The notes under the pieces: generated by a model
Told to the model about the DNA's origin: nothing
Database searches by the model: none
Seen by the model: only the letters and a program-made list of their open reading frames with translations
Shown here: positions 49,079 to 63,963 of the stretch, piece after piece
Position numbering within the stretch: position 1 is the first letter of the stretch
How the letters are laid out: each line of letters opens with the position of its first letter
NCBI GenBank assembly: GCA_032622095.1
Contig: CP136064.1
Location: forward strand, 1 to 64,000
Reading direction: 5' to 3'
Source of the DNA: Siphonodentalium dalli
Lineage: Eukaryota > Mollusca > Scaphopoda > Gadilida > Siphonodentaliidae
DNA: 64,000 bases
Program-made: the position numbers and the translations under genes

Positions 49079-51597
49079 ATGGTGGAGTACGGTTGGATAT
49101 TTTCTATTTGGCGCATGTTTCTCCATACCGCGCCATGTCAAATCTGGCCATATCCGAATCGGGTTGTCATTTACAATGACTGCAGAAAATATATATCTTC
49201 ATGTTGGAATGCAAATGTATGTTTAAAGGAACAGATGTATCTCAACTTAAAGGGACATAAGTAACACCGTCACCAACTTTAAGGGGTATCTGCTATAGAC
49301 TGGTTACATGGTGGAGTACGGTTGGATATTTTCAATTTGGCGCATGTTTCTCCATACCGCGCCATGTCAAATCTGGCCATATCCGAATCGGGTTGTCATT
49401 TACAATGACTGCAGAAAATATATATCTTCATGGTGGAATGCAAATGAATGTTTAAAGGAACAGATGTATCTCAACTTAAAGGGACATAAGTAACACCGTC
49501 ACCAACTTGAAGGGGTATCTGCTATAGACTGGTTACATGGTGGAGTACGGTTGGATATTTTCAATTTTGCGCATGTTTCTCCATACCGCGCCATGTCAAA
49601 TCTGGCCATATCCGAATCGGGTTGTCATTTACAATGACTGCAGAAAATAAATATCTTCATGTTGGAATGCAAATGTATGTTTAAAGGAATAGATGTATCT
49701 CAACTTAAAGGGACATAAGTAACACAGTCACCAACTTAAAGAGGTGTCTGATTTAGAATGGTTCCATGGTGGAGTACGGTTGGATATTTTCTACTTGGCG
49801 CATGTTTCTCCATACCGCGCCATGTCAAATCTGGCCATATCCGAATCGGGTTGTCATTTACAATGACTGCAGAAAATATATATCTTCATGGTGGAATGCA
49901 AATGTATGTTTAAAGGAACAGATGTATCTCAACTTAAAGGGACATAAGTAACACAGTCACCAACTTTAAGGGGTATCTGCTATAGACTGGTTCCATGGTG
50001 GAGTACGGTTGGATATTTTCAATTTGGCGCATGTTTCTCCATACCGCGCCATGTCAAATCTGGCCATATCCGAATCGGGTTGTCATTTACAATGACTGCA
50101 GAAAATATATATCTTCATGTTGGAATGCAAATGTATGTTTAAAGGAACAGATGTATCTCAACTTAAAGGGACATAAGTAACACCGTCACCAACTTTAAGG
50201 GGTATCTGCTATAGACTGGTTACATGGTGGAGTACGGTTGGATATTTTCAATTTTGCGCATGTTTCTCCATACCGCGCCATGTCAAATCTGGCCATATCC
50301 GAATCGGGTTGTCATTTACAATGACTACAGAAAATAAATATCTTCATGTTGGAATGCAAATGTATGTTTAAAGGAACAGATGTAACTCAACTTAAAGGAA
50401 CATAAGTAACACAGTCACCAACTTAAAGAGGTGTCTGATTTAGACTGGTTCCATGGTGGAGTACGGTTGGATATTTTCTATTTGGCGCATGTTTCTCCAT
50501 ACCGCGCCATGTCAAATCTGGCCATATCCGAATCGGGTTGTCATTTACAATGACTACAGAAAATAAATATCTTCATGTTGGAATGCAAATGTATGTTTAA
50601 AGGAACAGATGTATCTCAACTTAAAGGGACATAAGTAACACAGTTACCAACTTTAAGGGGTATCTGCTATAGACTGGTTCCATGGTGGAGTACGGTTGGA
50701 TATTTTCTATTTGGCGCATGTTTCTCCATACCGCGCCATGTCAAATCTGGCCATATCCGAATCGGGTTGTCATTTACAATGACTACAGAAAATAAATATC
50801 TTCATGTTGGAATGCAAATGTATGTTTAAAGAAACAGATGTATCTCAACTTAAAGGGACATAAGTAACACAGTCACCAACTTTAAGGGGTATCTGCTATA
50901 GACTGGTTCCATGGTGGAGTACTGTTGGATATTTTCAATTTGGCGCATGTTTCTCCCTACCGCGCCATGTCAAATCTGGCCATATCCGAATCGGGTTGTC
51001 ATTTACAATGACTACAGAAAATAAATATCTTCATGTTGGAATGCAAATGTATGTTTAAAGGAACAGATGTATCTCAACTTAAAGGGACATAAGTAACACA
51101 GTCACCAACTTTAAGGGGTATCTGCTATAGACTGGTTCCATGGTGGAGTACGGTTGGATATTTTCAATTTGGCGCATGTTTTTCCATACCGCGCCATGTC
51201 AAATCTGGCCATATCCGAATCGGGTTGTCATTTACAATGACTACAGAAAATAAATATCTTCATGTTGGAAAGCAAATGTATGTTTAAAGGAACAGATGTA
51301 TCTCAACTTAAAGGGACATAAGTAACACAGTCACCAACTTAAAGGGGTATCTGCTATAGACTGGTTCCATGGTGGAGTACGGTTGGATATTTTCCATTTG
51401 GCGCATGTTTCTCCATACCGCGCCATGTCAAATCTGGCCATATCCGAATCGGGTTGTCATTTACAATGACTACAGAAAATAAATATCTTCATGTTGGAAT
51501 GCAAATGTATGTTTAAAGGAACAGATGTATCTCAACTTAAAGGGACATAAGTAACACAGTCACCAACTTTAAGGGGTATCTGCTATAGACTGGTTCC
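49079..51597 (+). repeat. 11-mer HOR copy 5
   Basis: A 49079 to K 51369, exact spacing. No private change noticed by eye. Confidence 0.9.
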
Positions 51598-54116
51598 ATG
51601 GTGGAGTACGGTTGGATATTTTCTATTTGGCGCATGTTTCTCCATACCGCGCCATGTCAAATCTGGCCATATCCGAATCGGGTTGTCATTTACAATGACT
51701 GCAGAAAATATATATCTTCATGTTGGAATGCAAATGTATGTTTAAAGGAACAGATGTATCTCAACTTAAAGGGACATAAGTAACACCGTCACCAACTTTA
51801 AGGGGTATCTGCTATAGACTGGTTACATGGTGGAGTACGGTTGGATATTTTCAATTTGGCGCATGTTTCTCCATACCGCGCCATGTCAAATCTGGCCATA
51901 TCCGAATCGGGTTGTCATTTACAATGACTGCAGAAAATATATATCTTCATGGTGGAATGCAAATGAATGTTTAAAGGAACAGATGTATCTCAACTTAAAG
52001 GGACATAAGTAACACCGTCACCAACTTGAAGGGGTATCTGCTATAGACTGGTTACATGGTGGAGTACGGTTGGATATTTTCAATTTTGCGCATGTTTCTC
52101 CATACCGCGCCATGTCAAATCTGGCCATATCCGAATCGGGTTGTCATTTACAATGACTGCAGAAAATAAATATCTTCATGTTGGAATGCAAATGTATGTT
52201 TAAAGGAATAGATGTATCTCAACTTAAAGGGACATAAGTAACACAGTCACCAACTTAAAGAGGTGTCTGATTTAGAATGGTTCCATGGTGGAGTACGGTT
52301 GGATATTTTCTACTTGGCGCATGTTTCTCCATACCGCGCCATGTCAAATCTGGCCATATCCGAATCGGGTTGTCATTTACAATGACTGCAGAAAATATAT
52401 ATCTTCATGGTGGAATGCAAATGTATGTTTAAAGGAACAGATGTATCTCAACTTAAAGGGACATAAGTAACACAGTCACCAACTTTAAGGGGTATCTGCT
52501 ATAGACTGGTTCCATGGTGGAGTACGGTTGGATATTTTCAATTTGGCGCATGTTTCTCCATACCGCGCCATGTCAAATCTGGCCATATCCGAATCGGGTT
52601 GTCATTTACAATGACTGCAGAAAATATATATCTTCATGTTGGAATGCAAATGTATGTTTAAAGGAACAGATGTATCTCAACTTAAAGGGACATAAGTAAC
52701 ACCGTCACCAACTTTAAGGGGTATCTGCTATAGACTGGTTACATGGTGGAGTACGGTTGGATATTTTCAATTTTGCGCATGTTTCTCCATACCGCGCCAT
52801 GTCAAATCTGGCCATATCCGAATCGGGTTGTCATTTACAATGACTACAGAAAATAAATATCTTCATGTTGGAATGCAAATGTATGTTTAAAGGAACAGAT
52901 GTAACTCAACTTAAAGGAACATAAGTAACACAGTCACCAACTTAAAGAGGTGTCTGATTTAGACTGGTTCCATGGTGGAGTACGGTTGGATATTTTCTAT
53001 TTGGCGCATGTTTCTCCATACCGCGCCATGTCAAATCTGGCCATATCCGAATCGGGTTGTCATTTACAATGACTACAGAAAATAAATATCTTCATGTTGG
53101 AATGCAAATGTATGTTTAAAGGAACAGATGTATCTCAACTTAAAGGGACATAAGTAACACAGTTACCAACTTTAAGGGGTATCTGCTATAGACTGGTTCC
53201 ATGGTGGAGTACGGTTGGATATTTTCTATTTGGCGCATGTTTCTCCATACCGCGCCATGTCAAATCTGGCCATATCCGAATCGGGTTGTCATTTACAATG
53301 ACTACAGAAAATAAATATCTTCATGTTGGAATGCAAATGTATGTTTAAAGAAACAGATGTATCTCAACTTAAAGGGACATAAGTAACACAGTCACCAACT
53401 TTAAGGGGTATCTGCTATAGACTGGTTCCATGGTGGAGTACTGTTGGATATTTTCAATTTGGCGCATGTTTCTCCCTACCGCGCCATGTCAAATCTGGCC
53501 ATATCCGAATCGGGTTGTCATTTACAATGACTACAGAAAATAAATATCTTCATGTTGGAATGCAAATGTATGTTTAAAGGAACAGATGTATCTCAACTTA
53601 AAGGGACATAAGTAACACAGTCACCAACTTTAAGGGGTATCTGCTATAGACTGGTTCCATGGTGGAGTACGGTTGGATATTTTCAATTTGGCGCATGTTT
53701 TTCCATACCGCGCCATGTCAAATCTGGCCATATCCGAATCGGGTTGTCATTTACAATGACTACAGAAAATAAATATCTTCATGTTGGAAAGCAAATGTAT
53801 GTTTAAAGGAACAGATGTATCTCAACTTAAAGGGACATAAGTAACACAGTCACCAACTTAAAGGGGTATCTGCTATAGACTGGTTCCATGGTGGAGTACG
53901 GTTGGATATTTTCCATTTGGCGCATGTTTCTCCATACCGCGCCATGTCAAATCTGGCCATATCCGTATCGGGTTGTCATTTACAATGACTACAGAAAATA
54001 AATATCTTCATGTTGGAATGCAAATGTATGTTTAAAGGAACAGATGTATCTCAACTTAAAGGGACATAAGTAACACAGTCACCAACTTTAAGGGGTATCT
54101 GCTATAGACTGGTTCC
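51598..54116 (+). repeat. 11-mer HOR copy 6
   Basis: A 51598 to K 53888. K carries a private A to T at 53966 (CCGTATCGG), shared with the K unit 3206 bp further on (57172). Confidence 0.9.
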
Positions 54117-54803
54117 ATGGTGGAGTACGGTTGGATATTTTCTATTTGGCGCATGTTTCTCCATACCGCGCCATGTCAAATCTGGCCATATCCGAATCGG
54201 GTTGTCATTTACAATGACTGCAGAAAATATATATCTTCATGTTGGAATGCAAATGTATGTTTAAAGGAACAGATGTATCTCAACTTAAAGGGACATAAGT
54301 AACACCGTCACCAACTTTAAGGGGTATCTGCTATAGACTGGTTACATGGTGGAGTACGGTTGGATATTTTCAATTTGGCGCATGTTTCTCCATACCGCGC
54401 CATGTCAAATCTGGCCATATCCGAATCGGGTTGTCATTTACAATGACTGCAGAAAATATATATCTTCATGGTGGAATGCAAATGAATGTTTAAAGGAACA
54501 GATGTATCTCAACTTAAAGGGACATAAGTAACACCGTCACCAACTTAAAGGGGTATCTGCTATAGACTGGTTCCATGGTGGAGTACGGTTGGATATTTTC
54601 CATTTGGCGCATGTTTCTCCATACCGCGCCATGTCAAATCTGGCCATATCCGAATCGGGTTGTCATTTACAATGACTACAGAAAATAAATATCTTCATGT
54701 TGGAATGCAAATGTATGTTTAAAGGAACAGATGTATCTCAACTTAAAGGGACATAAGTAACACAGTCACCAACTTTAAGGGGTATCTGCTATAGACTGGT
54801 TCC
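54117..54803 (+). repeat. Three-monomer insertion A-B-K (687 bp)
   Basis: A 54117 and B 54346 are followed by K 54575 instead of C. B keeps its own C190 (ACACCGTC) but then reads CTTAAAGG, the 3' end of J, not its usual CTTGAAGG. The exchange therefore lies in the 11 shared bases 54536-54546. The inserted K lacks the T found in the K units on either side (53966, 57172), so the material came from a different HOR copy. Confidence 0.85.
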
Positions 54804-57322
54804 ATGGTGGAGTACGGTTGGATATTTTCTATTTGGCGCATGTTTCTCCATACCGCGCCATGTCAAATCTGGCCATATCCGAATCGGGTTGTCATTTACA
54901 ATGACTGCAGAAAATATATATCTTCATGTTGGAATGCAAATGTATGTTTAAAGGAACAGATGTATCTCAACTTAAAGGGACATAAGTAACACCGTCACCA
55001 ACTTTAAGGGGTATCTGCTATAGACTGGTTACATGGTGGAGTACGGTTGGATATTTTCAATTTGGCGCATGTTTCTCCATACCGCGCCATGTCAAATCTG
55101 GCCATATCCGAATCGGGTTGTCATTTACAATGACTGCAGAAAATATATATCTTCATGGTGGAATGCAAATGAATGTTTAAAGGAACAGATGTATCTCAAC
55201 TTAAAGGGACATAAGTAACACCGTCACCAACTTGAAGGGGTATCTGCTATAGACTGGTTACATGGTGGAGTACGGTTGGATATTTTCAATTTTGCGCATG
55301 TTTCTCCATACCGCGCCATGTCAAATCTGGCCATATCCGAATCGGGTTGTCATTTACAATGACTGCAGAAAATAAATATCTTCATGTTGGAATGCAAATG
55401 TATGTTTAAAGGAATAGATGTATCTCAACTTAAAGGGACATAAGTAACACAGTCACCAACTTAAAGAGGTGTCTGATTTAGAATGGTTCCATGGTGGAGT
55501 ACGGTTGGATATTTTCTACTTGGCGCATGTTTCTCCATACCGCGCCATGTCAAATCTGGCCATATCCGAATCGGGTTGTCATTTACAATGACTGCAGAAA
55601 ATATATATCTTCATGGTGGAATGCAAATGTATGTTTAAAGGAACAGATGTATCTCAACTTAAAGGGACATAAGTAACACAGTCACCAACTTTAAGGGGTA
55701 TCTGCTATAGACTGGTTCCATGGTGGAGTACGGTTGGATATTTTCAATTTGGCGCATGTTTCTCCATACCGCGCCATGTCAAATCTGGCCATATCCGAAT
55801 CGGGTTGTCATTTACAATGACTGCAGAAAATATATATCTTCATGTTGGAATGCAAATGTATGTTTAAAGGAACAGATGTATCTCAACTTAAAGGGACATA
55901 AGTAACACCGTCACCAACTTTAAGGGGTATCTGCTATAGACTGGTTACATGGTGGAGTACGGTTGGATATTTTCAATTTTGCGCATGTTTCTCCATACCG
56001 CGCCATGTCAAATCTGGCCATATCCGAATCGGGTTGTCATTTACAATGACTACAGAAAATAAATATCTTCATGTTGGAATGCAAATGTATGTTTAAAGGA
56101 ACAGATGTAACTCAACTTAAAGGAACATAAGTAACACAGTCACCAACTTAAAGAGGTGTCTGATTTAGACTGGTTCCATGGTGGAGTACGGTTGGATATT
56201 TTCTATTTGGCGCATGTTTCTCCATACCGCGCCATGTCAAATCTGGCCATATCCGAATCGGGTTGTCATTTACAATGACTACAGAAAATAAATATCTTCA
56301 TGTTGGAATGCAAATGTATGTTTAAAGGAACAGATGTATCTCAACTTAAAGGGACATAAGTAACACAGTTACCAACTTTAAGGGGTATCTGCTATAGACT
56401 GGTTCCATGGTGGAGTACGGTTGGATATTTTCTATTTGGCGCATGTTTCTCCATACCGCGCCATGTCAAATCTGGCCATATCCGAATCGGGTTGTCATTT
56501 ACAATGACTACAGAAAATAAATATCTTCATGTTGGAATGCAAATGTATGTTTAAAGAAACAGATGTATCTCAACTTAAAGGGACATAAGTAACACAGTCA
56601 CCAACTTTAAGGGGTATCTGCTATAGACTGGTTCCATGGTGGAGTACTGTTGGATATTTTCAATTTGGCGCATGTTTCTCCCTACCGCGCCATGTCAAAT
56701 CTGGCCATATCCGAATCGGGTTGTCATTTACAATGACTACAGAAAATAAATATCTTCATGTTGGAATGCAAATGTATGTTTAAAGGAACAGATGTATCTC
56801 AACTTAAAGGGACATAAGTAACACAGTCACCAACTTTAAGGGGTATCTGCTATAGACTGGTTCCATGGTGGAGTACGGTTGGATATTTTCAATTTGGCGC
56901 ATGTTTTTCCATACCGCGCCATGTCAAATCTGGCCATATCCGAATCGGGTTGTCATTTACAATGACTACAGAAAATAAATATCTTCATGTTGGAAAGCAA
57001 ATGTATGTTTAAAGGAACAGATGTATCTCAACTTAAAGGGACATAAGTAACACAGTCACCAACTTAAAGGGGTATCTGCTATAGACTGGTTCCATGGTGG
57101 AGTACGGTTGGATATTTTCCATTTGGCGCATGTTTCTCCATACCGCGCCATGTCAAATCTGGCCATATCCGTATCGGGTTGTCATTTACAATGACTACAG
57201 AAAATAAATATCTTCATGTTGGAATGCAAATGTATGTTTAAAGGAACAGATGTATCTCAACTTAAAGGGACATAAGTAACACAGTCACCAACTTTAAGGG
57301 GTATCTGCTATAGACTGGTTCC
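54804..57322 (+). repeat. 11-mer HOR copy 7
   Basis: A 54804 to K 57094. K has the private T at 57172, as in copy 6. Otherwise reference-like. Confidence 0.9.
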
Positions 57323-59841
57323 ATGGTGGAGTACGGTTGGATATTTTCTATTTGGCGCATGTTTCTCCATACCGCGCCATGTCAAATCTGGCCATATCCG
57401 AATCGGGTTGTCATTTACAATGACTGCAGAAAATATATATCTTCATGTTGGAATGCAAATGTATGTTTAAAGGAACAGATGTATCTCAACTTAAAGGGAC
57501 ATAAGTAACACCGTCACCAACTTTAAGGGGTATCTGCTATAGACTGGTTACATGGTGGAGTACGGTTGGATATTTTCAATTTGGCGCATGTTTCTCCATA
57601 CCGCGCCATGTCAAATCTGGCCATATCCGAATCGGGTTGTCATTTACAATGACTGCAGAAAATATATATCTTCATGGTGGAATGCAAATGAATGTTTAAA
57701 GGAACAGATGTATCTCAACTTAAAGGGACATAAGTAACACCGTCACCAACTTGAAGGGGTATCTGCTATAGACTGGTTACATGGTGGAGTACGGTTGGAT
57801 ATTTTCAATTTTGCGCATGTTTCTCCATACCGCGCCATGTCAAATCTGGCCATATCCGAATCGGGTTGTCATTTACAATGACTGCAGAAAATAAATATCT
57901 TCATGTTGGAATGCAAATGTATGTTTAAAGGAATAGATGTATCTCAACTTAAAGGGACATAAGTAACACAGTCACCAACTTAAAGAGGTGTCTGATTTAG
58001 AATGGTTCCATGGTGGAGTACGGTTGGATATTTTCTACTTGGCGCATGTTTCTCCATACCGCGCCATGTCAAATCTGGCCATATCCGAATCGGGTTGTCA
58101 TTTACAATGACTGCAGAAAATATATATCTTCATGGTGGAATGCAAATGTATGTTTAAAGGAACAGATGTATCTCAACTTAAAGGGACATAAGTAACACAG
58201 TCACCAACTTTAAGGGGTATCTGCTATAGACTGGTTCCATGGTGGAGTACGGTTGGATATTTTCAATTTGGCGCATGTTTCTCCATACCGCGCCATGTCA
58301 AATCTGGCCATATCCGAATCGGGTTGTCATTTACAATGACTGCAGAAAATATATATCTTCATGTTGGAATGCAAATGTATGTTTAAAGGAACAGATGTAT
58401 CTCAACTTAAAGGGACATAAGTAACACCGTCACCAACTTTAAGGGGTATCTGCTATAGACTGGTTACATGGTGGAGTACGGTTGGATATTTTCAATTTTG
58501 CGCATGTTTCTCCATACCGCGCCATGTCAAATCTGGCCATATCCGAATCGGGTTGTCATTTACAATGACTACAGAAAATAAATATCTTCATGTTGGAATG
58601 CAAATGTATGTTTAAAGGAACAGATGTAACTCAACTTAAAGGAACATAAGTAACACAGTCACCAACTTAAAGAGGTGTCTGATTTAGACTGGTTCCATGG
58701 TGGAGTACGGTTGGATATTTTCTATTTGGCGCATGTTTCTCCATACCGCGCCATGTCAAATCTGGCCATATCCGAATCGGGTTGTCATTTACAATGACTA
58801 CAGAAAATAAATATCTTCATGTTGGAATGCAAATGTATGTTTAAAGGAACAGATGTATCTCAACTTAAAGGGACATAAGTAACACAGTTACCAACTTTAA
58901 GGGGTATCTGCTATAGACTGGTTCCATGGTGGAGTACGGTTGGATATTTTCTATTTGGCGCATGTTTCTCCATACCGCGCCATGTCAAATCTGGCCATAT
59001 CCGAATCGGGTTGTCATTTACAATGACTACAGAAAATAAATATCTTCATGTTGGAATGCAAATGTATGTTTAAAGAAACAGATGTATCTCAACTTAAAGG
59101 GACATAAGTAACACAGTCACCAACTTTAAGGGGTATCTGCTATAGACTGGTTCCATGGTGGAGTACTGTTGGATATTTTCAATTTGGCGCATGTTTCTCC
59201 CTACCGCGCCATGTCAAATCTGGCCATATCCGAATCGGGTTGTCATTTACAATGACTACAGAAAATAAATATCTTCATGTTGGAATGCAAATGTATGTTT
59301 AAAGGAACAGATGTATCTCAACTTAAAGGGACATAAGTAACACAGTCACCAACTTTAAGGGGTATCTGCTATAGACTGGTTCCATGGTGGAGTACGGTTG
59401 GATATTTTCAATTTGGCGCATGTTTTTCCATACCGCGCCATGTCAAATCTGGCCATATCCGAATCGGGTTGTCATTTACAATGACTACAGAAAATAAATA
59501 TCTTCATGTTGGAAAGCAAATGTATGTTTAAAGGAACAGATGTATCTCAACTTAAAGGGACATAAGTAACACAGTCACCAACTTAAAGGGGTATCTGCTA
59601 TAGACTGGTTCCATGGTGGAGTACGGTTGGATATTTTCCATTTGGCGCATGTTTCTCCATACCGCGCCATGTCAAATCTGGCCATATCCGAATCGGGTTG
59701 TCATTTACAATGACTACAGAAAATAAATATCTTCATGTTGGAATGCAAATGTATGTTTAAAGGAACAGATGTATCTCAACTTAAAGGGACATAAGTAACA
59801 CAGTCACCAACTTTAAGGGGTATCTGCTATAGACTGGTTCC
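57323..59841 (+). repeat. 11-mer HOR copy 8
   Basis: A 57323 to K 59613, exact spacing; K has the ordinary CCGAATCGG. No private change noticed by eye. Confidence 0.9.
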
Positions 59842-62360
59842 ATGGTGGAGTACGGTTGGATATTTTCTATTTGGCGCATGTTTCTCCATACCGCGCCATG
59901 TCAAATCTGGCCATATCCGAATCGGGTTGTCATTTACAATGACTGCAGAAAATATATATCTTCATGTTGGAATGCAAATGTATGTTTAAAGGAACAGATG
60001 TATCTCAACTTAAAGGGACATAAGTAACACCGTCACCAACTTTAAGGGGTATCTGCTATAGACTGGTTACATGGTGGAGTACGGTTGGATATTTTCAATT
60101 TGGCGCATGTTTCTCCATACCGCGCCATGTCAAATCTGGCCATATCCGAATCGGGTTGTCATTTACAATGACTGCAGAAAATATATATCTTCATGGTGGA
60201 ATGCAAATGAATGTTTAAAGGAACAGATGTATCTCAACTTAAAGGGACATAAGTAACACCGTCACCAACTTGAAGGGGTATCTGCTATAGACTGGTTACA
60301 TGGTGGAGTACGGTTGGATATTTTCAATTTTGCGCATGTTTCTCCATACCGCGCCATGTCAAATCTGGCCATATCCGAATCGGGTTGTCATTTACAATGA
60401 CTGCAGAAAATAAATATCTTCATGTTGGAATGCAAATGTATGTTTAAAGGAATAGATGTATCTCAACTTAAAGGGACATAAGTAACACAGTCACCAACTT
60501 AAAGAGGTGTCTGATTTAGAATGGTTCCATGGTGGAGTACGGTTGGATATTTTCTACTTGGCGCATGTTTCTCCATACCGCGCCATGTCAAATCTGGCCA
60601 TATCCGAATCGGGTTGTCATTTACAATGACTGCAGAAAATATATATCTTCATGGTGGAATGCAAATGTATGTTTAAAGGAACAGATGTATCTCAACTTAA
60701 AGGGACATAAGTAACACAGTCACCAACTTTAAGGGGTATCTGCTATAGACTGGTTCCATGGTGGAGTACGGTTGGATATTTTCAATTTGGCGCATGTTTC
60801 TCCATACCGCGCCATGTCAAATCTGGCCATATCCGAATCGGGTTGTCATTTACAATGACTGCAGAAAATATATATCTTCATGTTGGAATGCAAATGTATG
60901 TTTAAAGGAACAGATGTATCTCAACTTAAAGGGACATAAGTAACACCGTCACCAACTTTAAGGGGTATCTGCTATAGACTGGTTACATGGTGGAGTACGG
61001 TTGGATATTTTCAATTTTGCGCATGTTTCTCCATACCGCGCCATGTCAAATCTGGCCATATCCGAATCGGGTTGTCATTTACAATGACTACAGAAAATAA
61101 ATATCTTCATGTTGGAATGCAAATGTATGTTTAAAGGAACAGATGTAACTCAACTTAAAGGAACATAAGTAACACAGTCACCAACTTAAAGAGGTGTCTG
61201 ATTTAGACTGGTTCCATGGTGGAGTACGGTTGGATATTTTCTATTTGGCGCATGTTTCTCCATACCGCGCCATGTCAAATCTGGCCATATCCGAATCGGG
61301 TTGTCATTTACAATGACTACAGAAAATAAATATCTTCATGTTGGAATGCAAATGTATGTTTAAAGGAACAGATGTATCTCAACTTAAAGGGACATAAGTA
61401 ACACAGTTACCAACTTTAAGGGGTATCTGCTATAGACTGGTTCCATGGTGGAGTACGGTTGGATATTTTCTATTTGGCGCATGTTTCTCCATACCGCGCC
61501 ATGTCAAATCTGGCCATATCCGAATCGGGTTGTCATTTACAATGACTACAGAAAATAAATATCTTCATGTTGGAATGCAAATGTATGTTTAAAGAAACAG
61601 ATGTATCTCAACTTAAAGGGACATAAGTAACACAGTCACCAACTTTAAGGGGTATCTGCTATAGACTGGTTCCATGGTGGAGTACTGTTGGATATTTTCA
61701 ATTTGGCGCATGTTTCTCCCTACCGCGCCATGTCAAATCTGGCCATATCCGAATCGGGTTGTCATTTACAATGACTACAGAAAATAAATATCTTCATGTT
61801 GGAATGCAAATGTATGTTTAAAGGAACAGATGTATCTCAACTTAAAGGGACATAAGTAACACAGTCACCAACTTTAAGGGGTATCTGCTATAGACTGGTT
61901 CCATGGTGGAGTACGGTTGGATATTTTCAATTTGGCGCATGTTTTTCCATACCGCGCCATGTCAAATCTGGCCATATCCGAATCGGGTTGTCATTTACAA
62001 TGACTACAGAAAATAAATATCTTCATGTTGGAAAGCAAATGTATGTTTAAAGGAACAGATGTATCTCAACTTAAAGGGACATAAGTAACACAGTCACCAA
62101 CTTAAAGGGGTATCTGCTATAGACTGGTTCCATGGTGGAGTACGGTTGGATATTTTCCATTTGGCGCATGTTTCTCCATACCGCGCCATGTCAAATCTGG
62201 CCATATCCGAATCGGGTTGTCATTTACAATGACTGCAGAAAATATATATCTTCATGTTGGAATGCAAATGTATGTTTAAAGGAACAGATGTATCTCAACT
62301 TAAAGGGACATAAGTAACACAGTCACCAACTTTAAGGGGTATCTGCTATAGACTGGTTCC
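59842..62360 (+). repeat. 11-mer HOR copy 9, ending in fusion unit K'
   Basis: A 59842 to J 61903 as in the reference, but the eleventh unit (62132) is K' rather than K, and the next unit is E, not A. Confidence 0.88.
62132..62360 (+). repeat. K' fusion monomer (K 5' half, L 3' half)
   Basis: Starts with K-type CCATTTGG, then has CTGCAG, T114, GTTGG and ACACAGTC, a 3' half matching class L. It is followed by E, the normal neighbour of L. It also occurs at 32362, 34194 and 37171, always before E. The exchange lies between positions 28 and 104. It removes A-B-C-D-N-O and so gives a 7-mer. Confidence 0.82.
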
Positions 62361-63963
62361 ATGGTGGAGTACGGTTGGATATTTTCAATTTGGCGCATGT
62401 TTCTCCATACCGCGCCATGTCAAATCTGGCCATATCCGAATCGGGTTGTCATTTACAATGACTGCAGAAAATATATATCTTCATGTTGGAATGCAAATGT
62501 ATGTTTAAAGGAACAGATGTATCTCAACTTAAAGGGACATAAGTAACACCGTCACCAACTTTAAGGGGTATCTGCTATAGACTGGTTACATGGTGGAGTA
62601 CGGTTGGATATTTTCAATTTTGCGCATGTTTCTCCATACCGCGCCATGTCAAATCTGGCCATATCCGAATCGGGTTGTCATTTACAATGACTACAGAAAA
62701 TAAATATCTTCATGTTGGAATGCAAATGTATGTTTAAAGGAACAGATGTAACTCAACTTAAAGGAACATAAGTAACACAGTCACCAACTTAAAGAGGTGT
62801 CTGATTTAGACTGGTTCCATGGTGGAGTACGGTTGGATATTTTCTATTTGGCGCATGTTTCTCCATACCGCGCCATGTCAAATCTGGCCATATCCGAATC
62901 GGGTTGTCATTTACAATGACTACAGAAAATAAATATCTTCATGTTGGAATGCAAATGTATGTTTAAAGGAACAGATGTATCTCAACTTAAAGGGACATAA
63001 GTAACACAGTTACCAACTTTAAGGGGTATCTGCTATAGACTGGTTCCATGGTGGAGTACGGTTGGATATTTTCTATTTGGCGCATGTTTCTCCATACCGC
63101 GCCATGTCAAATCTGGCCATATCCGAATCGGGTTGTCATTTACAATGACTACAGAAAATAAATATCTTCATGTTGGAATGCAAATGTATGTTTAAAGAAA
63201 CAGATGTATCTCAACTTAAAGGGACATAAGTAACACAGTCACCAACTTTAAGGGGTATCTGCTATAGACTGGTTCCATGGTGGAGTACTGTTGGATATTT
63301 TCAATTTGGCGCATGTTTCTCCCTACCGCGCCATGTCAAATCTGGCCATATCCGAATCGGGTTGTCATTTACAATGACTACAGAAAATAAATATCTTCAT
63401 GTTGGAATGCAAATGTATGTTTAAAGGAACAGATGTATCTCAACTTAAAGGGACATAAGTAACACAGTCACCAACTTTAAGGGGTATCTGCTATAGACTG
63501 GTTCCATGGTGGAGTACGGTTGGATATTTTCAATTTGGCGCATGTTTTTCCATACCGCGCCATGTCAAATCTGGCCATATCCGAATCGGGTTGTCATTTA
63601 CAATGACTACAGAAAATAAATATCTTCATGTTGGAAAGCAAATGTATGTTTAAAGGAACAGATGTATCTCAACTTAAAGGGACATAAGTAACACAGTCAC
63701 CAACTTAAAGGGGTATCTGCTATAGACTGGTTCCATGGTGGAGTACGGTTGGATATTTTCCATTTGGCGCATGTTTCTCCATACCGCGCCATGTCAAATC
63801 TGGCCATATCCGAATCGGGTTGTCATTTACAATGACTACAGAAAATAAATATCTTCATGTTGGAATGCAAATGTATGTTTAAAGGAACAGATGTATCTCA
63901 ACTTAAAGGGACATAAGTAACACAGTCACCAACTTTAAGGGGTATCTGCTATAGACTGGTTCC
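62361..63963 (+). repeat. Seven-monomer HOR E-F-G-H-I-J-K
   Basis: E 62361, F 62590, G 62819, H 63048, I 63277, J 63506, K 63735. It follows K' and matches the 7-mers at 34423 and 37400. The array then resumes with A. Confidence 0.86.
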
